Shown here: positions 17,427-28,224 of the stretch, in pieces
Layout: the number at the start of each line of letters is the position of its first letter
Numbering within the stretch: position 1 is the first letter of the stretch
NCBI GenBank assembly: GCA_003215555.1
Contig: QCKE01000009.1
Coordinates: forward strand, 1-52,282
DNA: 52,282 bases
Source of the DNA: Prochlorococcus sp. AG-409-K04
Lineage (GTDB): Bacteria; Cyanobacteriota; Cyanobacteriia; PCC-6307; Cyanobiaceae
Direction: 5' to 3'
The notes under the pieces: generated by a model
Told to the model about the DNA's origin: nothing
Database searches by the model: none
The model's input: only the letters and a program-made list of their open reading frames with translations
Translations under genes and position numbers: made by a program

Positions 17427-18372
17427 ACCCGATTATTGGTCAATATTAGGGATATTGCCTGGAAGTGATTTAAAGGAAATTAAATCCGCTTTTAGATCAG
17501 AAGCACGTAGATGGCATCCAGACTTAAATGTAAATGATTCAAATGCAGAAGAAAGATTTAAATTAATAAATGAAGCTTATGCAGTTTTGAGTGATCCTGT
17601 TAAAAGAAGTACTTGGGAATTATCTTATTCTAGTCAAAACCAAAACTTTGATTTATTTGCTACAGGTTTTCCTACATATAGTGAATATCTAGATGTTGTC
17701 TTAGGTGTAAGTGCCGATAGAAATCAGTATCAAGATGTTAGTAAAAATAATGACCAGAATGTTTCTACAAATGAGGATATAAGTATCAGTAATTCAGAAG
17801 ATTACTATGAAGAAGAAGATTCTTTTAATGATTATATTCCCACTAAAACATCACCTCAACCTCCCCCAATAAAACATATAGATGATATGGAAACTGTAGT
17901 TTATTTATCCCCAGATGAAGCGTTAAATGGAACCATTGTGGAAATTGAATTAATGAATGGAACAACCGTAGAATTTTCCACACCTCCATTTTCTGGTGAC
18001 GGCTGGAGATTAAGACTTCCAGGAGTAGTTGTAGGTGGTGGAGATCATTTTATTCAAATAAGAGCAGAAACAGACCAAGGCTTGAGAATAGATGGATTAA
18101 GAGTTCTGTATCGACTAGAGCTTTTCCCTCATGATGCTCTTTTTGGCTGTGGAGTAGAAGTTCCTACACTTGATGGCCCTGTTTTGCTACAAGTCCCGCC
18201 CAAATCTTCTTCTGGTAGATTGTTAAGACTTAAAGGAAGAGGATTAAAATATAATGATATATATGGAGATCAGATTGTTGAAATAATTTTAGTTCTTCCC
18301 GAGGATTTGACAGATTCTGAATTGGCTTTATATAAAAGACTTCAAGATATATCATTGAGTGATAATATATAA
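17410..18372 (+). CDS. dnaJ: DnaJ-type co-chaperone (type II, no zinc finger)
   Basis: A 320-residue Hsp40. The J domain spans about residues 8-72 with HPD at 36-38, which stimulates the ATPase of its DnaK partner. An acidic, low-complexity linker (about 95-155, rich in Asn, Asp, Glu and Ser) precedes C-terminal beta domains with VYLSPDEALNGTIVEIEL and VPTLDGPVLLQVPPKSSSG. No CxxCxGxG zinc-finger repeats are present. The ATG at 17410 lies inside the dnaK end, so translation is probably coupled and the protein is the likely partner of this DnaK. Confidence 0.92.
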   Translation: MTSTTKPDYWSILGILPGSDLKEIKSAFRSEARRWHPDLNVNDSNAEERFKLINEAYAVLSDPVKRSTWELSYSSQNQNFDLFATGFPTYSEYLDVVLGVSADRNQYQDVSKNNDQNVSTNEDISISNSEDYYEEEDSFNDYIPTKTSPQPPPIKHIDDMETVVYLSPDEALNGTIVEIELMNGTTVEFSTPPFSGDGWRLRLPGVVVGGGDHFIQIRAETDQGLRIDGLRVLYRLELFPHDALFGCGVEVPTLDGPVLLQVPPKSSSGRLLRLKGRGLKYNDIYGDQIVEIILVLPEDLTDSELALYKRLQDISLSDNI

Positions 18373-18402
18373 TTTTAATGTTATAATAAAAAAAAACTTT
18401 AA

Positions 18403-18810
18403 ATGCTAGTTCATGTTTTACTCTATAAAGTAGGAGAAGATGAAGAAGGAATTCATTCCATTGATATTCGAGGTAAAACTATAGTACTTATGTTTGAAGA
18501 TAAGGATGATGCAGATAGATATTGTGGATTACTAGAAGCTCAGGATTTTCCTGTTCCAAGTGTAGAATTGTTAGATAAAGAAGAAATAAGTACTTTTTGT
18601 AATGAAGCCGGATATGAATCCAAATTTATAGAAAAAGGCTTTTTGCCAATTACAGAGGAAGATAGATTCTTTATATCTCCCCCAGAGAGGAATTTAGAAT
18701 ATAATGTTTTATCAGAAGATATGGATTGTAAGGATAAAATTGATAATAGAAATTCAATTAGCGATAATAAATTAGACGAAATAAGGAATAATCTTGAAAA
18801 ACTTTTATAA
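18403..18810 (+). CDS. DUF3110 protein
   Basis: A 135-residue soluble protein matching the cyanobacterial/plastid DUF3110 family: the N-terminal VHVLLYKVGEDEEGIHSI, the acidic FEDKDDADRYCGLLEAQDFP segment and the GYESKFIEKGFLP block. No enzymatic motif is visible and no function is established. The C-terminal third is Asn/Asp-rich and probably disordered. It sits between dnaJ (30 bases upstream) and murQ, whose ATG shares the last base of this stop codon. Confidence 0.85.
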   Translation: MLVHVLLYKVGEDEEGIHSIDIRGKTIVLMFEDKDDADRYCGLLEAQDFPVPSVELLDKEEISTFCNEAGYESKFIEKGFLPITEEDRFFISPPERNLEYNVLSEDMDCKDKIDNRNSISDNKLDEIRNNLEKLL

Positions 18811-19763
18811 TGATATTTTTTAATAGATTTACAATCAAAACTATTGATAGAAAAAATTTAGAAACAGAATTTGAGAATATTAACAGTAAAAATATTGATA
18901 ATTTATCTACAAGTGAAATGGTAAAAATTTTTATGGAAGAGGATAAAATTCCACAGATAGCAGTAAGTAATGCTAAGAAAGAAATAGCTTTATCTATTGA
19001 CAAAATTTCTTCACGATTAAGAAATAAAGGTCGGCTTTTTTACATTGGGGCAGGTACATCTGGCAGGATAGCAGTTCTTGATTCAAGTGAATGTCCTCCC
19101 ACATTTTGTACTAATCCTCAACTTGTACAAACAATAATAGCCGGAGGCATTAAATCTTTGTTTTCTAGTTCTGAAAATGCAGAAGATAATACTTTAGAAG
19201 GAATAAATGAATTAAAAAAAAGAAAATTTAATTCAAAAGATTGTCTTTTAGGAATCACAGCAGGAGGAACAACACCCTTTGTTTTGTCTGCTTTAGAATA
19301 TGCAAGGAAATTAGGATCTCTCAACATATTATTAACCTGTGTACCTTCTGAACAAATCGATTTTAATTTTGATATTGTCATTAGGCTGATTACAGGCGCT
19401 GAAATTATCGCGGGGTCTACCAGGTTAAAAGCAGGTACTGCTACAAAAATGGCTCTAAATATAATTTCTACTGGGGTTATGATTAAACTTGGAAAGGTTT
19501 TTGATAATAAAATGATAGATGTCTCTATCAAAAATAATAAGTTGCTAGATAGGGCCATTAGAATACTAATATCAATATTAAGAATTGATAGAGAGCAATC
19601 ATTACGCCTTCTTAAAGAGTCTAATGGATCAGTAAAATTATCATGTTTAATGAATTTATCAAATTTAAAATATCAGGAAGCTAAGGAGCTTTTACTGGCA
19701 AATGAGGATAATCTAAGAAAAGCATTATTAGCTGCAAATGTAGATGTTAATAAGTATATTTAG
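18810..19763 (+). CDS. murQ: N-acetylmuramic acid 6-phosphate etherase
   Basis: A SIS-domain lyase that splits the D-lactyl ether of MurNAc-6-phosphate to give GlcNAc-6-phosphate and lactate in peptidoglycan recycling. The phosphosugar loop GAGTSGRIAVLDSSECPPTF includes the catalytic Glu, and the second sugar-binding segment reads LLGITAGGTTPFVLSALEYA. The C-terminal half has TGAEIIAGSTRLKAGTATKMALN, strongly conserved in MurQ and the GckR family. At 317 residues it has normal length. Translation is probably coupled to DUF3110 through a TAATG overlap. No MurNAc kinase or transporter lies nearby, so its substrate would come from internal wall turnover. Confidence 0.93.
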   Translation: MIFFNRFTIKTIDRKNLETEFENINSKNIDNLSTSEMVKIFMEEDKIPQIAVSNAKKEIALSIDKISSRLRNKGRLFYIGAGTSGRIAVLDSSECPPTFCTNPQLVQTIIAGGIKSLFSSSENAEDNTLEGINELKKRKFNSKDCLLGITAGGTTPFVLSALEYARKLGSLNILLTCVPSEQIDFNFDIVIRLITGAEIIAGSTRLKAGTATKMALNIISTGVMIKLGKVFDNKMIDVSIKNNKLLDRAIRILISILRIDREQSLRLLKESNGSVKLSCLMNLSNLKYQEAKELLLANEDNLRKALLAANVDVNKYI

Positions 19764-19770
19764 ATTTACA

Positions 19771-19801
19771 TTGCTTTTATATTCTAATTTTGTTATATAA
19801 T
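19771..19801 (+). promoter_or_regulatory. candidate promoter for the cyclophilin gene
   Basis: A perfect -10 hexamer TATAAT lies at 19796-19801, with a weak -35-like TTGCTT at 19771-19776 and a long 19-base spacer. It would place transcription start near 19808, about 20 bases before the gene's ATG. In such an AT-rich region a chance match is quite possible. Confidence 0.35.
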
Positions 19802-19827
19802 ATATTCAAATATATATCCCTAATAAA

Positions 19828-20265
19828 ATGAAAGCTCTTATGGAAACTAACGTAGGTAAGATACTTATAGATTTGTTTGTTGAAGATGCTCCTAATACAG
19901 TTGATAATTTTGTGAAATTGGCTTCTGATGGTTTCTATGATGGTTTGTCATTTCATAGGGTAATAAAAGGTTTTATGGCACAGGGTGGTTGTCCTAATAC
20001 TCGAGCAGGATCATCTGGAATTCCTGGTACAGGTGGGCCAGGTTATACGATTAATTGCGAAATAAATAACAAAAAACATCTAGCTGGTTCCTTGTCTATG
20101 GCTCATGCTGGCAAAAATACAGGAGGGAGCCAATTCTTTTTGGTGCACGAACCTCAGCCTCATTTGGACGGAGTGCATACTGTATTTGGTCATACAAATA
20201 ATATGGATGTTTTGCTTAAGGTTGATAACGGAACTCAAATAATCAAAGTTACAATCCAGGACTAG
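19828..20265 (+). CDS. cyclophilin-type peptidyl-prolyl cis-trans isomerase
   Basis: A 145-residue single-domain cyclophilin that speeds proline isomerisation during folding. Active-site motifs are [15 protein letters not shown] (catalytic Arg), [17 protein letters not shown] and [11 protein letters not shown]. There is no signal peptide, so a cytosolic location is expected. It has its own candidate promoter 27 bases upstream, after the plus-strand chaperone group, and converges on ribBA with 23 bases between stops. Confidence 0.94.
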   Translation: MKALMETNVGKILIDLFVEDAPNTVDNFVKLASDGFYDGLSFHRVIKGFMAQGGCPNTRAGSSGIPGTGGPGYTINCEINNKKHLAGSLSMAHAGKNTGGSQFFLVHEPQPHLDGVHTVFGHTNNMDVLLKVDNGTQIIKVTIQD

Positions 20266-20288
20266 CTATAATATGTTTTTGTAAAGCT

Positions 20289-21935
20289 CTACTTCCAAAA
20301 AACTACATAAGGTAGTTTTTTATTATCAATATCTAATATATCTTTAGTATTACCACTCTCTAAGTCATTTAGAGATAGAAACTCTGTCTCCATGTTTTGA
20401 GATGGATGTATAGCTTGTTCTTTATTATTAGAGACAAATATGCCTAATTTCTTTGTTCCTTCCCATTTGCATATTTGTTTGATTAAGGAAAATGTAAAGG
20501 AGAATTCCTTGCAATTTTTCAATCTCCATACAAATTGAGGTCTTTCCCACAAAGCTAATAGTCTTGAAGAATATTCTGGCTGAAGTTCTATACCTTCTAA
20601 TTTAGAAATTTGTTCAGCTTGACTTCTAAATATGGAAAGCATTTGTGATGATGCCGAACCATCCCAGAAAATCACATAATATTTACCTTTGTAGTTAATT
20701 TGATCTTCATCAATGAAGTGACCAAGTTTTTGTTTTTTGATAGCTAGGTATTCTGCATTATGGTCGCTAGGGGACATTACGAGAGGTTCTCTAGCAACAA
20801 CTTGAAGACCATAACCACCTAATCCAGCTATTTTTCTTGGATTATTTGTTAACAATCTTAGTTTGTTTATTCCTAAATCCGTAAGTATTTGTGCACCTAC
20901 GCCATAGTTTCTCAAATCAGCTGGAAAACCAAGTTTTTCGTTAGCTTCTACAGTATCTAATCCACCATCTTGAAGGCTATATGCTTTTAATTTGTTTATT
21001 AAACCAATCCCTCTTCCTTCTTGTCTTAAATAAACTACTACACCTTCACCTTCTTCAGAAATTCTTGATAAAGCAGCTTCAAGTTGAGGTCTACAATCGC
21101 ATCTCAAGGATCCAAAAGCATCTCCAGTTAAGCATTCAGAGTGCATTCTTACTAATACAGGTTGCTTAAATTTTTCTACATCACCTTTTACTAAAGCAAC
21201 ATGTTCAGTGTCATCTAACTCATTTTTATATCCTATGGCTTCGAAATCACCAAATATACTTGGTAACCTCGTTTTCGCTTCCCGGAATACAAAACGTTCG
21301 TTTTCAAGTCTATATCTTATTAGATCTGCAATGCTAATAATTTTTAAACCCCAGTTTTGCGAATACTCTCTGAGCTCAGGTAGTCTTGCCATAGATCCAT
21401 CTGCATTTTGAATCTCACATATAACTCCAGCTGAAGTTAATCCAGACAAAAGTGAAAGGTCTACTGCTGCTTCTGTGTGTCCAGCTCGTTTTAGAACGCC
21501 TCCTTTTTTTGCTCTAAGTGGAAACACATGTCCAGGTCTTCTTAAATGTTCTGGTTTTGCCTTTGTATTTAAAGCCACCTGTATTGTTCGTGCTCTATCT
21601 TCAGCAGAAATTCCTGTTGAAACTCCAAATTCTGGTCCAGCATCAATGCTTACAGTAAATGCTGTTTGATTTGAATCAGTATTTCTGTCAACCATTAAGG
21701 GAAGATCCAATTGATCTAATCTTTCTCCGTCCATAGCCAAACAAATCAATCCTCTAGCTTGTGTTGCCATAAAATTAATTTGTTGCGGGGTTGCAAATTG
21801 AGCAGAACAAATTAAATCTCCTTCATTTTCTCTGCTTTCATCATCTACAACTACTACGCACTCACCGTTCCTTATCGCAGCAAGTGCATCTGCAATATCA
21901 TCAAATCTTATTTTACCTGGATCTGCAGCTTTCAA
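20289..21935 (-). CDS. ribBA: bifunctional DHBP synthase / GTP cyclohydrolase II
   Basis: Supplies both branches of riboflavin synthesis. The N-terminal RibB domain (about residues 8-208) converts ribulose-5-phosphate to 3,4-dihydroxy-2-butanone 4-phosphate and shows [14 protein letters not shown], the [11 protein letters not shown] block and [14 protein letters not shown]. The RibA domain (about 212-380) opens the GTP imidazole ring; its zinc cysteines lie in [17 protein letters not shown], and the catalytic region is [17 protein letters not shown]. About 165 further residues follow (roughly 385-548), far longer than in bacteria such as Bacillus, ending in an [16 protein letters not shown]-like segment with no recognised domain. 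No FMN riboswitch is recognisable in the short upstream gap shared with argC. Confidence 0.95.
   Translation of the reverse strand: MKAADPGKIRFDDIADALAAIRNGECVVVVDDESRENEGDLICSAQFATPQQINFMATQARGLICLAMDGERLDQLDLPLMVDRNTDSNQTAFTVSIDAGPEFGVSTGISAEDRARTIQVALNTKAKPEHLRRPGHVFPLRAKKGGVLKRAGHTEAAVDLSLLSGLTSAGVICEIQNADGSMARLPELREYSQNWGLKIISIADLIRYRLENERFVFREAKTRLPSIFGDFEAIGYKNELDDTEHVALVKGDVEKFKQPVLVRMHSECLTGDAFGSLRCDCRPQLEAALSRISEEGEGVVVYLRQEGRGIGLINKLKAYSLQDGGLDTVEANEKLGFPADLRNYGVGAQILTDLGINKLRLLTNNPRKIAGLGGYGLQVVAREPLVMSPSDHNAEYLAIKKQKLGHFIDEDQINYKGKYYVIFWDGSASSQMLSIFRSQAEQISKLEGIELQPEYSSRLLALWERPQFVWRLKNCKEFSFTFSLIKQICKWEGTKKLGIFVSNNKEQAIHPSQNMETEFLSLNDLESGNTKDILDIDNKKLPYVVFWK
20297..20321 (+). 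terminator. AT-rich hairpin terminator downstream of the cyclophilin gene
   Basis: Perfect 10-bp inverted repeat: AAAAAACTAC at 20297-20306, loop ATAAG, and GTAGTTTTTT at 20312-20321. On the plus strand the stem ends in a T run, the form of an intrinsic terminator for the gene ending at 20265. It lies inside the last codons of the convergent ribBA gene and has an equivalent T run on that strand too. Confidence 0.5.
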
Positions 21936-22025
21936 AGTAAACCTCTCTTAAATTATTGGAGCATATTGTTGTTATAGAACTTTTGCTAAAGTTCTTTGTT
22001 TTTCACTAGAGTCTATTATTTGATC

Positions 22026-23105
22026 ATGAACTCTTTAAATAATAATCCAAAGCGTGTCGCAGTGATAGGTGCTTCTGGATATGGTGGAATTCAGTCTATT
22101 CGTTTGTTAGAGAATCATCCTAGTTTTGAAGTTTCTTTTTTAGGAGGCTTTAATACAATTGGAAAAAAATGGAATGAGCTATGTCCTTTTTTGCCTTTAA
22201 AAAATAATCCTATTGTTCAAAAGGTAGATCCAGACAAAATTGCAGAATCTTCAGATTTTGTTTTACTCAGCCTTCCGAATGGCCTTTCTAATGAACTTAT
22301 ACCCGAATTATTTAAGAGAAATTTGCGGGTAGTTGACCTATCAGCAGATTTCAGATACAGATCACTTGAGAAATGGAAAGAAATATATAAAAATGTACCC
22401 AAAAGTTTAAATAGAAAAGATTATAAGTTATGCGAAGAAGCAGTATATGGTGTTCCTGAAATATATTCTAATGCAATTTCTAAAGCAAGGTTAGTTGCTT
22501 CTCCTGGTTGTTTTCCTACATCTTCTATACTTCCACTAATGCCGTTTCTAAAGCAAGGAATTATAGAAACTGATGGAATAATTATTGATTCAAAAAGTGG
22601 TACATCTGGTGGAGGTCGTGTGCCAAAGGAACATTTGCTATTAGCGGAATCCTCTGAATCAATATGTGCATATTCTGTGATAGGTCATAGACATACTTCT
22701 GAAATTGAGCAGGAATTAAGTAGTTTTTCTGGCATGAATATTCAATTGCAATTTACCCCTCATTTAATACCAATGGTTAGAGGTATATTAAGTACAATTT
22801 ATGTAAGATTAAGAGATCCAGGTCTAACTGCAGAAGACTGTAGAACTGTACTTCAAACAGTTTACCAGAATTATAAGACAATTGAAATACTTCCGGTTGG
22901 TAAGTATCCTTCTACTAAATGGGTAAGATACACAAATAGAGTTATGATTGGAATAGAACTTGATATTAGGACAGGAAGATTAATTCTTGTATCTGCAATT
23001 GATAATCTAATCAAAGGACAGTCTGGTCAAGCTATTCAGTCATTAAATATAATGGCAGGTTTTCCAGATTATATGGGACTTCCCCTTGCAACATACTATC
23101 CTTAG
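22026..23105 (+). CDS. argC: N-acetyl-gamma-glutamyl-phosphate reductase
   Basis: The NADPH-dependent third step of arginine synthesis, 359 residues from the chosen start. The N-terminus has the Rossmann motif AVIGASGYGGIQSIRLL, the catalytic Cys is in VASPGCFPTSS (C162), and the substrate region includes DSKSGTSGGGR and SVIGHRHTSEIEQEL. The ATG at 22026 puts the Rossmann loop at the expected distance; an in-frame ATG at 21996 adds 10 unlikely residues. Convergent with purN, overlapping by 4 bases. Confidence 0.95.
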   Translation: MNSLNNNPKRVAVIGASGYGGIQSIRLLENHPSFEVSFLGGFNTIGKKWNELCPFLPLKNNPIVQKVDPDKIAESSDFVLLSLPNGLSNELIPELFKRNLRVVDLSADFRYRSLEKWKEIYKNVPKSLNRKDYKLCEEAVYGVPEIYSNAISKARLVASPGCFPTSSILPLMPFLKQGIIETDGIIIDSKSGTSGGGRVPKEHLLLAESSESICAYSVIGHRHTSEIEQELSSFSGMNIQLQFTPHLIPMVRGILSTIYVRLRDPGLTAEDCRTVLQTVYQNYKTIEILPVGKYPSTKWVRYTNRVMIGIELDIRTGRLILVSAIDNLIKGQSGQAIQSLNIMAGFPDYMGLPLATYYP

Positions 23106-23752
23106 CAATATATATCTCTCCATTTTATCCCTGCTATTGCTATACCCTTGGAAATTATTTGATGTTCCTGATTTTGTATTTTGGATCTAAGTAATTCCTC
23201 ATTATCACTATCATATATGGGAACCGCTGATTGAATTAATATTTCTCCAGAGTCTACTTCTTCCTCTACTAGATGAACTGTACAACCTGTAAATTTAACT
23301 TTATGGATTAAAGCTTGTTTGATTGCATTATAACCTTTAAAGCTTGGTAAAAGTGATGGATGTAAGTTTACTATTCTTCCAGAATATTCCTTTATCAATA
23401 TATTGGTTATAATACGCATCCAACCAACCATAACTATTCCTTCTACTTCATTATCTCTCAAAGTGGAAATTATTTTTCTGTCTAAATCTTCTCGTGAAGT
23501 GAAATCCTTATGATTATGTATATAGTAAGGAACTGAATATTTTTGAGCTTTTTTTATAGCACCACAAGTACTATTGTTCACAATTAAGCACTTTATTTCC
23601 GCATCTAGTTTGTGATTATTTATGTCCGAAATTATTGTTTCAAAATTTGTACCATTACCTGATGCTAATATTCCAAGTTTCAATGTGGGATTAAAATTTG
23701 GAATTTTTACAATATTTGGTGATATTATAGGATTACACTTAGTAATTTTCAT
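23102..23752 (-). CDS. purN: phosphoribosylglycinamide formyltransferase
   Basis: Transfers a formyl group from 10-formyltetrahydrofolate to GAR in purine synthesis. Landmarks: LGILASGNGTNFETII (phosphate loop), the catalytic block VNLHPSLLPSFKGYNAIKQAL with Asn and His, and TGCTVHLVEEEVDSGEIL with the catalytic Asp. At 216 residues it matches the family, with a short N-terminal extension of about 25 residues before the first strand. The 180 bases upstream, shared with the divergent pgi, are an AT-rich intergenic region. Confidence 0.94.
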   Translation of the reverse strand: MKITKCNPIISPNIVKIPNFNPTLKLGILASGNGTNFETIISDINNHKLDAEIKCLIVNNSTCGAIKKAQKYSVPYYIHNHKDFTSREDLDRKIISTLRDNEVEGIVMVGWMRIITNILIKEYSGRIVNLHPSLLPSFKGYNAIKQALIHKVKFTGCTVHLVEEEVDSGEILIQSAVPIYDSDNEELLRSKIQNQEHQIISKGIAIAGIKWRDIYC

Positions 23753-23932
23753 GATTAATTTAATATTTTGTATATATAATAGAATAGAGAAAAAATATTT
23801 GTGTTAATAGCTAATTATTAAATAGAACAAGTACTACAAATTTAATTTGTTTTAGAAATAAAGTATAGTTTTTTTTACCAAATGATTCATACTAGTGTTA
23901 GCTTTTGATGAAAATAAGTTAACCACCTCAAT

Positions 23933-25534
23933 ATGAGCTCATCTGACTTCTATATGGGAAATAATAATGATCAATGGAATCGCTTTTGTGATCTTCTGTT
24001 TTTTGATGAAGAGATTGGGATATGGCTAGATATTAGTAGAATGAGTTGTTCTAAGAAGGATCTTGACAATATAAAAGACCCTTTTAAGAAAGCATTTTTA
24101 GCCATGCAGAAATTAGAAGATGGAGCCATTGCAAATCAAGATGAAAATAGACAGGTTGGACATTATTGGCTAAGAAACCCAGAAATATCAAAAGATTTAG
24201 ATATTTCAAACTCCATAAAAGATTCAATAACAGATATAGCTGAGTTTGGTAATGACATTCTTGCCGGCAGAATACAAAATGAAAAAGGAGAATCCTTTAC
24301 TGATGTGCTTTGGATTGGGATTGGAGGAAGTGGTCTAGGTCCCTTATTACTAGTCAATTCCCTTCAAAAAACTGGCAGTGGTCTAAATTTTACTTTCATA
24401 GACAACGTAGATCCAAATGGCATTAATCAAAAACTAAATTCCCTTAAGGACAATCTTTCTAAAACATTATGCGTTGTCGTCAGCAAATCCGGTGGCACTC
24501 CAGAGCCCCAAATTGCAATGGATCAAGCTAGATATTTTTTCAAAAAAAATGGTTATAACTGGTCTTCAAGAGCTGTTGCTATAACAATGTCCGATAGTGC
24601 TCTTGATAGAAAAGCTTTATCCGAAAAATGGCTTAAAACTTTCGATTTGCCTGACTGGGTTGGAGGAAGAACTAGTGTAACTGGAGCAGTTGGTTTGTTG
24701 CCATTAGCTTTAATAGGAGAAGATTTGAACAAATTTCTCATGGGAGCCTCTTTGATGGATAAATTAACGAGAGAGAAAGATATTTATCACAATCCAGCAG
24801 CTTTACTTGCCTCCTCATGGTTTTATGCAGGGAAAGGCAAAGGGCTCAGAGATATGGTTGTTCTTCCTTATCAAGATCGTCTAGAAGTTTTCAGTAAATA
24901 TCTCCAACAATTAGTTATGGAGTCTCTAGGTAAACAAGAATCTAGACTTGGCGAAATAGTTAATCAAGGACTTGCAGTCTACGGAAATAAAGGATCTACA
25001 GATCAACATGCATATGTTCAGCAATTAAGGGATGGTATTGATAATTTTTTTGTAACCTTTATAGAAATATTAGAGGACAATAAAAATATTCCATTAATAA
25101 ATAAAAAATCTCCAGGTGATTATCTTTCTGGATTTCTTCAAGGCACAAGATTAGCTTTATCAGAGAACAAAAGACAAAGTGTTACTATTACACTTAGAGT
25201 ATTTAATGCACTAACATTAGGTTCCTTGATTGCTTTGTTTGAAAGATCAGTAGGTTTATATGCTGAATTAATCGACATAAATGCTTATCATCAACCTGGC
25301 GTCGAGGCAGGTAAAAAAGCAGCATCTAACATATTGGTTCTTCAGTCAAAAATAGAAACAGTTTTAGAGGAAAGAGATGGTTTATCAATACAAAAAATTT
25401 GTGAACTTATTCCAGATTCATCTGAAGAATCTATATTTTTTATTTTAAGACATCTTTCTGCTAATACAAACAAATACAAGATAATGGGTGATTGGTCTAA
25501 CCCAAGATCATTGAAAATAAATAATTCTAATTAG
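23933..25534 (+). CDS. pgi: glucose-6-phosphate isomerase
   Basis: Interconverts glucose-6-phosphate and fructose-6-phosphate, linking glycogen and pentose-phosphate flux to glycolysis. The 533-residue protein shows the SIS-fold phosphosugar loops [18 protein letters not shown] and [31 protein letters not shown], and the C-terminal catalytic region [14 protein letters not shown] and [13 protein letters not shown]. Length and motifs fit the cyanobacterial type. It ends in a 4-base convergent overlap with leuS. Confidence 0.95.
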   Translation: MSSSDFYMGNNNDQWNRFCDLLFFDEEIGIWLDISRMSCSKKDLDNIKDPFKKAFLAMQKLEDGAIANQDENRQVGHYWLRNPEISKDLDISNSIKDSITDIAEFGNDILAGRIQNEKGESFTDVLWIGIGGSGLGPLLLVNSLQKTGSGLNFTFIDNVDPNGINQKLNSLKDNLSKTLCVVVSKSGGTPEPQIAMDQARYFFKKNGYNWSSRAVAITMSDSALDRKALSEKWLKTFDLPDWVGGRTSVTGAVGLLPLALIGEDLNKFLMGASLMDKLTREKDIYHNPAALLASSWFYAGKGKGLRDMVVLPYQDRLEVFSKYLQQLVMESLGKQESRLGEIVNQGLAVYGNKGSTDQHAYVQQLRDGIDNFFVTFIEILEDNKNIPLINKKSPGDYLSGFLQGTRLALSENKRQSVTITLRVFNALTLGSLIALFERSVGLYAELIDINAYHQPGVEAGKKAASNILVLQSKIETVLEERDGLSIQKICELIPDSSEESIFFILRHLSANTNKYKIMGDWSNPRSLKINNSN

Positions 25535-28110
25535 ATTACAATATTAACTAATTTTCCTTTAACAACTATTACTCTCTTAGGGATATCTTTGTTTAGCCAC
25601 TTTTGTGCAATGTCACTACTTAGAGCCTTTTCTTTAAGTATTTCATTTTCGTCACTAGTATTTACCATTATATAGCCTCTCACTTTGCCATTTATTTGAA
25701 TAACTAATTTGTAGCTATCTAATATTAATGCTCTTTCATCAATTAAAGGCCATGATTGCTCATGAACACTACCATTACCGTTCAATTTAAACCAAAATTC
25801 TTCGGCTAAATGTGGAGCAAATGGGGCTAATAGAAGGGTAAGATTTGTTAAAGATTCATTTAAAATGATTTGCCGACAATCTGTTTTGCAATCATATAAT
25901 GTGTTCGTAAGGATCATTAGTTCTGATATTGCAGTATTAAATTGATTATTTATTTTCAAGTCATTAGTAACTTCTTTAATAGTATTATGTAATGTTCTAC
26001 GTAACTTCTTTTCTATTTCATTAAGATCATTAGGTATAGTTATTGTCCTAATGATTTGTAGATTAATATTTTTATTATTATTTATATCATCTATTAATCT
26101 CCATACTCTATTTAAAAATCTAAATTGACCTTCTACATCAGAATCATCCCACTCAAGATCTTTTTCTGGCGGAGCTTTGAATAAGATAAACATTCTTGCT
26201 GTATCAGTACCATACTTATTAATAACTTTTTCTGGATCTACTCCATTATATTTGGATTTAGACATTTTCTCATAGATTATTTCTAACGGCTCTCCAGTTT
26301 CTGGATCTAATGGATTATTTATATCGGTGATCTTTTCTACTGCTATGTATTTAAGGGAGTTAGGATTTCTATAAGTAATACCTTGTACCATTCCTTGAGT
26401 TAATAAATTTTCAAATGGTTCATCTATATCAATTAAGCCTCTTTTTTTTAGGGCTTTAATAAGAAATCTAGAATATAAAAGATGCAATATAGCATGTTCT
26501 ACTCCTCCAACATATTGATTAACAGGCATCCATTTATTGGCAAGTTCTTTATTAAATGGTTGTGAACTATTGTTGCTGTCAATATATCTTAAAAAATACC
26601 AGGAAGAACACATAAAAGTGTCCATAGTATCAGACTCAAGGACAGCATTTTGCCTGCATTTTGGACATATAATATTGTCTTTTGGCTTATTATCTGTAGG
26701 TTTATTTAATTTTATAGGTAGTTCGTTTTGGTCAATTGGAACAACACCACAAGTCCTACAATGTACAACTGGTATAGGACATCCCCAGTATCTTTGCCTA
26801 GATATAAGCCAATCACGTAGTTTGTAACTAATTTTCTTTTGGGCCCAATTTTGCTTAATACCGATAGATGTAATTATTTCTTTTGCTTCAGTTGATGATT
26901 TACCATTTATATCATTAGAATTAATTATTATGCCTGGTAGTGTATAGGCAGAATTTAACTCATTCATATTATTCATATTTTTGTCCTTTATTACATAGGT
27001 TATTGGTAATGAATATTTTTTTGCAAATTTATAGTCACGTTCATCATGACCAGGAACTCCCATAACAGAGCCTGTTGCATATGATGCTAAAACATAATCA
27101 GCAACCCAAATTGGAATAAATTTATTATTAATTGGATTAATAGCTTCTACTCCTAAAGGAATACCTTTCTTACTTTTACTATCAGAAGTTCTATCTTGAT
27201 CTGTAAGTTTATTTACTTCCTTTCGAAAATTATCAAGATTTAACTTATTATCTTTAGAAACTATTTTATCTACTAAAGGATGATCTGGAGCAAGACAAAT
27301 ATAATTTGCTCCATATAAAGTGTCTGGCCTTGTTGTAAATACAGTTATTTCAGTATTTTTAAGATCTCTTACTTTAAATATTATTTCTGTTCCAACTGAT
27401 TTACCAATCCAATTTCGCTGCATAGTTTTAACATTATCTGGCCAACCTTTTAACTTATTAAGATCGGTTAATAAATCCTCAGCATAATCTGTTATCTTGA
27501 GAAACCATTGTTTTAGTTTTTTTCTTTCTACTTTTGCTCCAGAGCGCCATGATCTTCCATTAGAATCAACTTGTTCATTTGCAAGTACTGTTTGATCTAT
27601 TGGATCCCAATTAACGGTTGCAGATTTTTGATATGCAAGCTTTGAATCGAGTAATTCTAAGAACAAGTATTGAGTCCATTTATAATAATTTTCTTTGCAG
27701 GTTGTTATTTCTTTATCCCAATCTATAGATAAGCCAAGCTTATCTAGTTGACTCTTCATTTGCTTGATATTTTGGTCAGTCCAAATATCAGCTTCAATTC
27801 CTCTGTCTATAGCTGCATTTTCTGCTGGCAATCCAAACGCATCCCATCCCATTGGATGGAGCACTGCGTAACCAGTCATTCTATGATGCCTTGCTATTAC
27901 ATCAGTTATTACATAGTTTCTGACGTGTCCCATATGGAGATTCCCAGATGGATAAGGAAACATCGATAAGGCATAAAATTTTTTTTGATCAGATTTTGGT
28001 TCCTTAGTCTTATAAAGAGAGTTTTCCTTCCAGGCAGATTGCCATTTTTTTTCTAATATTCCTGGATTGTAGGAATTCAATTCTTTTTCTTGGGTCTTGT
28101 TAGTACTCAC
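25531..28110 (-). CDS. leuS: leucyl-tRNA synthetase
   Basis: Class I aminoacyl-tRNA synthetase charging tRNA-Leu, 859 residues. Signature motifs are [20 protein letters not shown] (HIGH-type) and [12 protein letters not shown] (KMSKS), with the connective-peptide editing domain between them ([21 protein letters not shown]) and a possible zinc site with CPKC in the middle. The C-terminus has the anticodon-binding domain and a small LeuS-specific domain ([13 protein letters not shown]). Standard bacterial length. Divergent from dapF with 114 bases between starts. Confidence 0.97.
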   Translation of the reverse strand: MSTNKTQEKELNSYNPGILEKKWQSAWKENSLYKTKEPKSDQKKFYALSMFPYPSGNLHMGHVRNYVITDVIARHHRMTGYAVLHPMGWDAFGLPAENAAIDRGIEADIWTDQNIKQMKSQLDKLGLSIDWDKEITTCKENYYKWTQYLFLELLDSKLAYQKSATVNWDPIDQTVLANEQVDSNGRSWRSGAKVERKKLKQWFLKITDYAEDLLTDLNKLKGWPDNVKTMQRNWIGKSVGTEIIFKVRDLKNTEITVFTTRPDTLYGANYICLAPDHPLVDKIVSKDNKLNLDNFRKEVNKLTDQDRTSDSKSKKGIPLGVEAINPINNKFIPIWVADYVLASYATGSVMGVPGHDERDYKFAKKYSLPITYVIKDKNMNNMNELNSAYTLPGIIINSNDINGKSSTEAKEIITSIGIKQNWAQKKISYKLRDWLISRQRYWGCPIPVVHCRTCGVVPIDQNELPIKLNKPTDNKPKDNIICPKCRQNAVLESDTMDTFMCSSWYFLRYIDSNNSSQPFNKELANKWMPVNQYVGGVEHAILHLLYSRFLIKALKKRGLIDIDEPFENLLTQGMVQGITYRNPNSLKYIAVEKITDINNPLDPETGEPLEIIYEKMSKSKYNGVDPEKVINKYGTDTARMFILFKAPPEKDLEWDDSDVEGQFRFLNRVWRLIDDINNNKNINLQIIRTITIPNDLNEIEKKLRRTLHNTIKEVTNDLKINNQFNTAISELMILTNTLYDCKTDCRQIILNESLTNLTLLLAPFAPHLAEEFWFKLNGNGSVHEQSWPLIDERALILDSYKLVIQINGKVRGYIMVNTSDENEILKEKALSSDIAQKWLNKDIPKRVIVVKGKLVNIVI

Positions 28111-28188
28111 TTATAATATACTTAAGAGAAGGTTTGAAATTAAATAATAATCTAACAATAGAACTAGTAAAATTATTACGTATAAATT

Positions 28189-28217
28189 TTGTAATAGAAT
28201 AGAATTTGATTTATAAT
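28189..28217 (+). promoter_or_regulatory. candidate promoter for dapF, implying a leaderless or nearly leaderless mRNA
   Basis: TTGTAA at 28189-28194 and a consensus TATAAT at 28212-28217 are separated by an ideal 17 bases. Transcription would start about 7 bases after the -10 box, near 28224, which is at the dapF ATG (28225). Either the message has almost no leader, or translation begins at the next ATG, 28234, or the match is accidental. Confidence 0.45.
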
Positions 28218-28224
28218 TAGAAGT

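Noticed and set aside
19118-19558. 146-codon minus-strand open frame
   Set aside because: Antisense to murQ; a shadow of a codon-biased gene.
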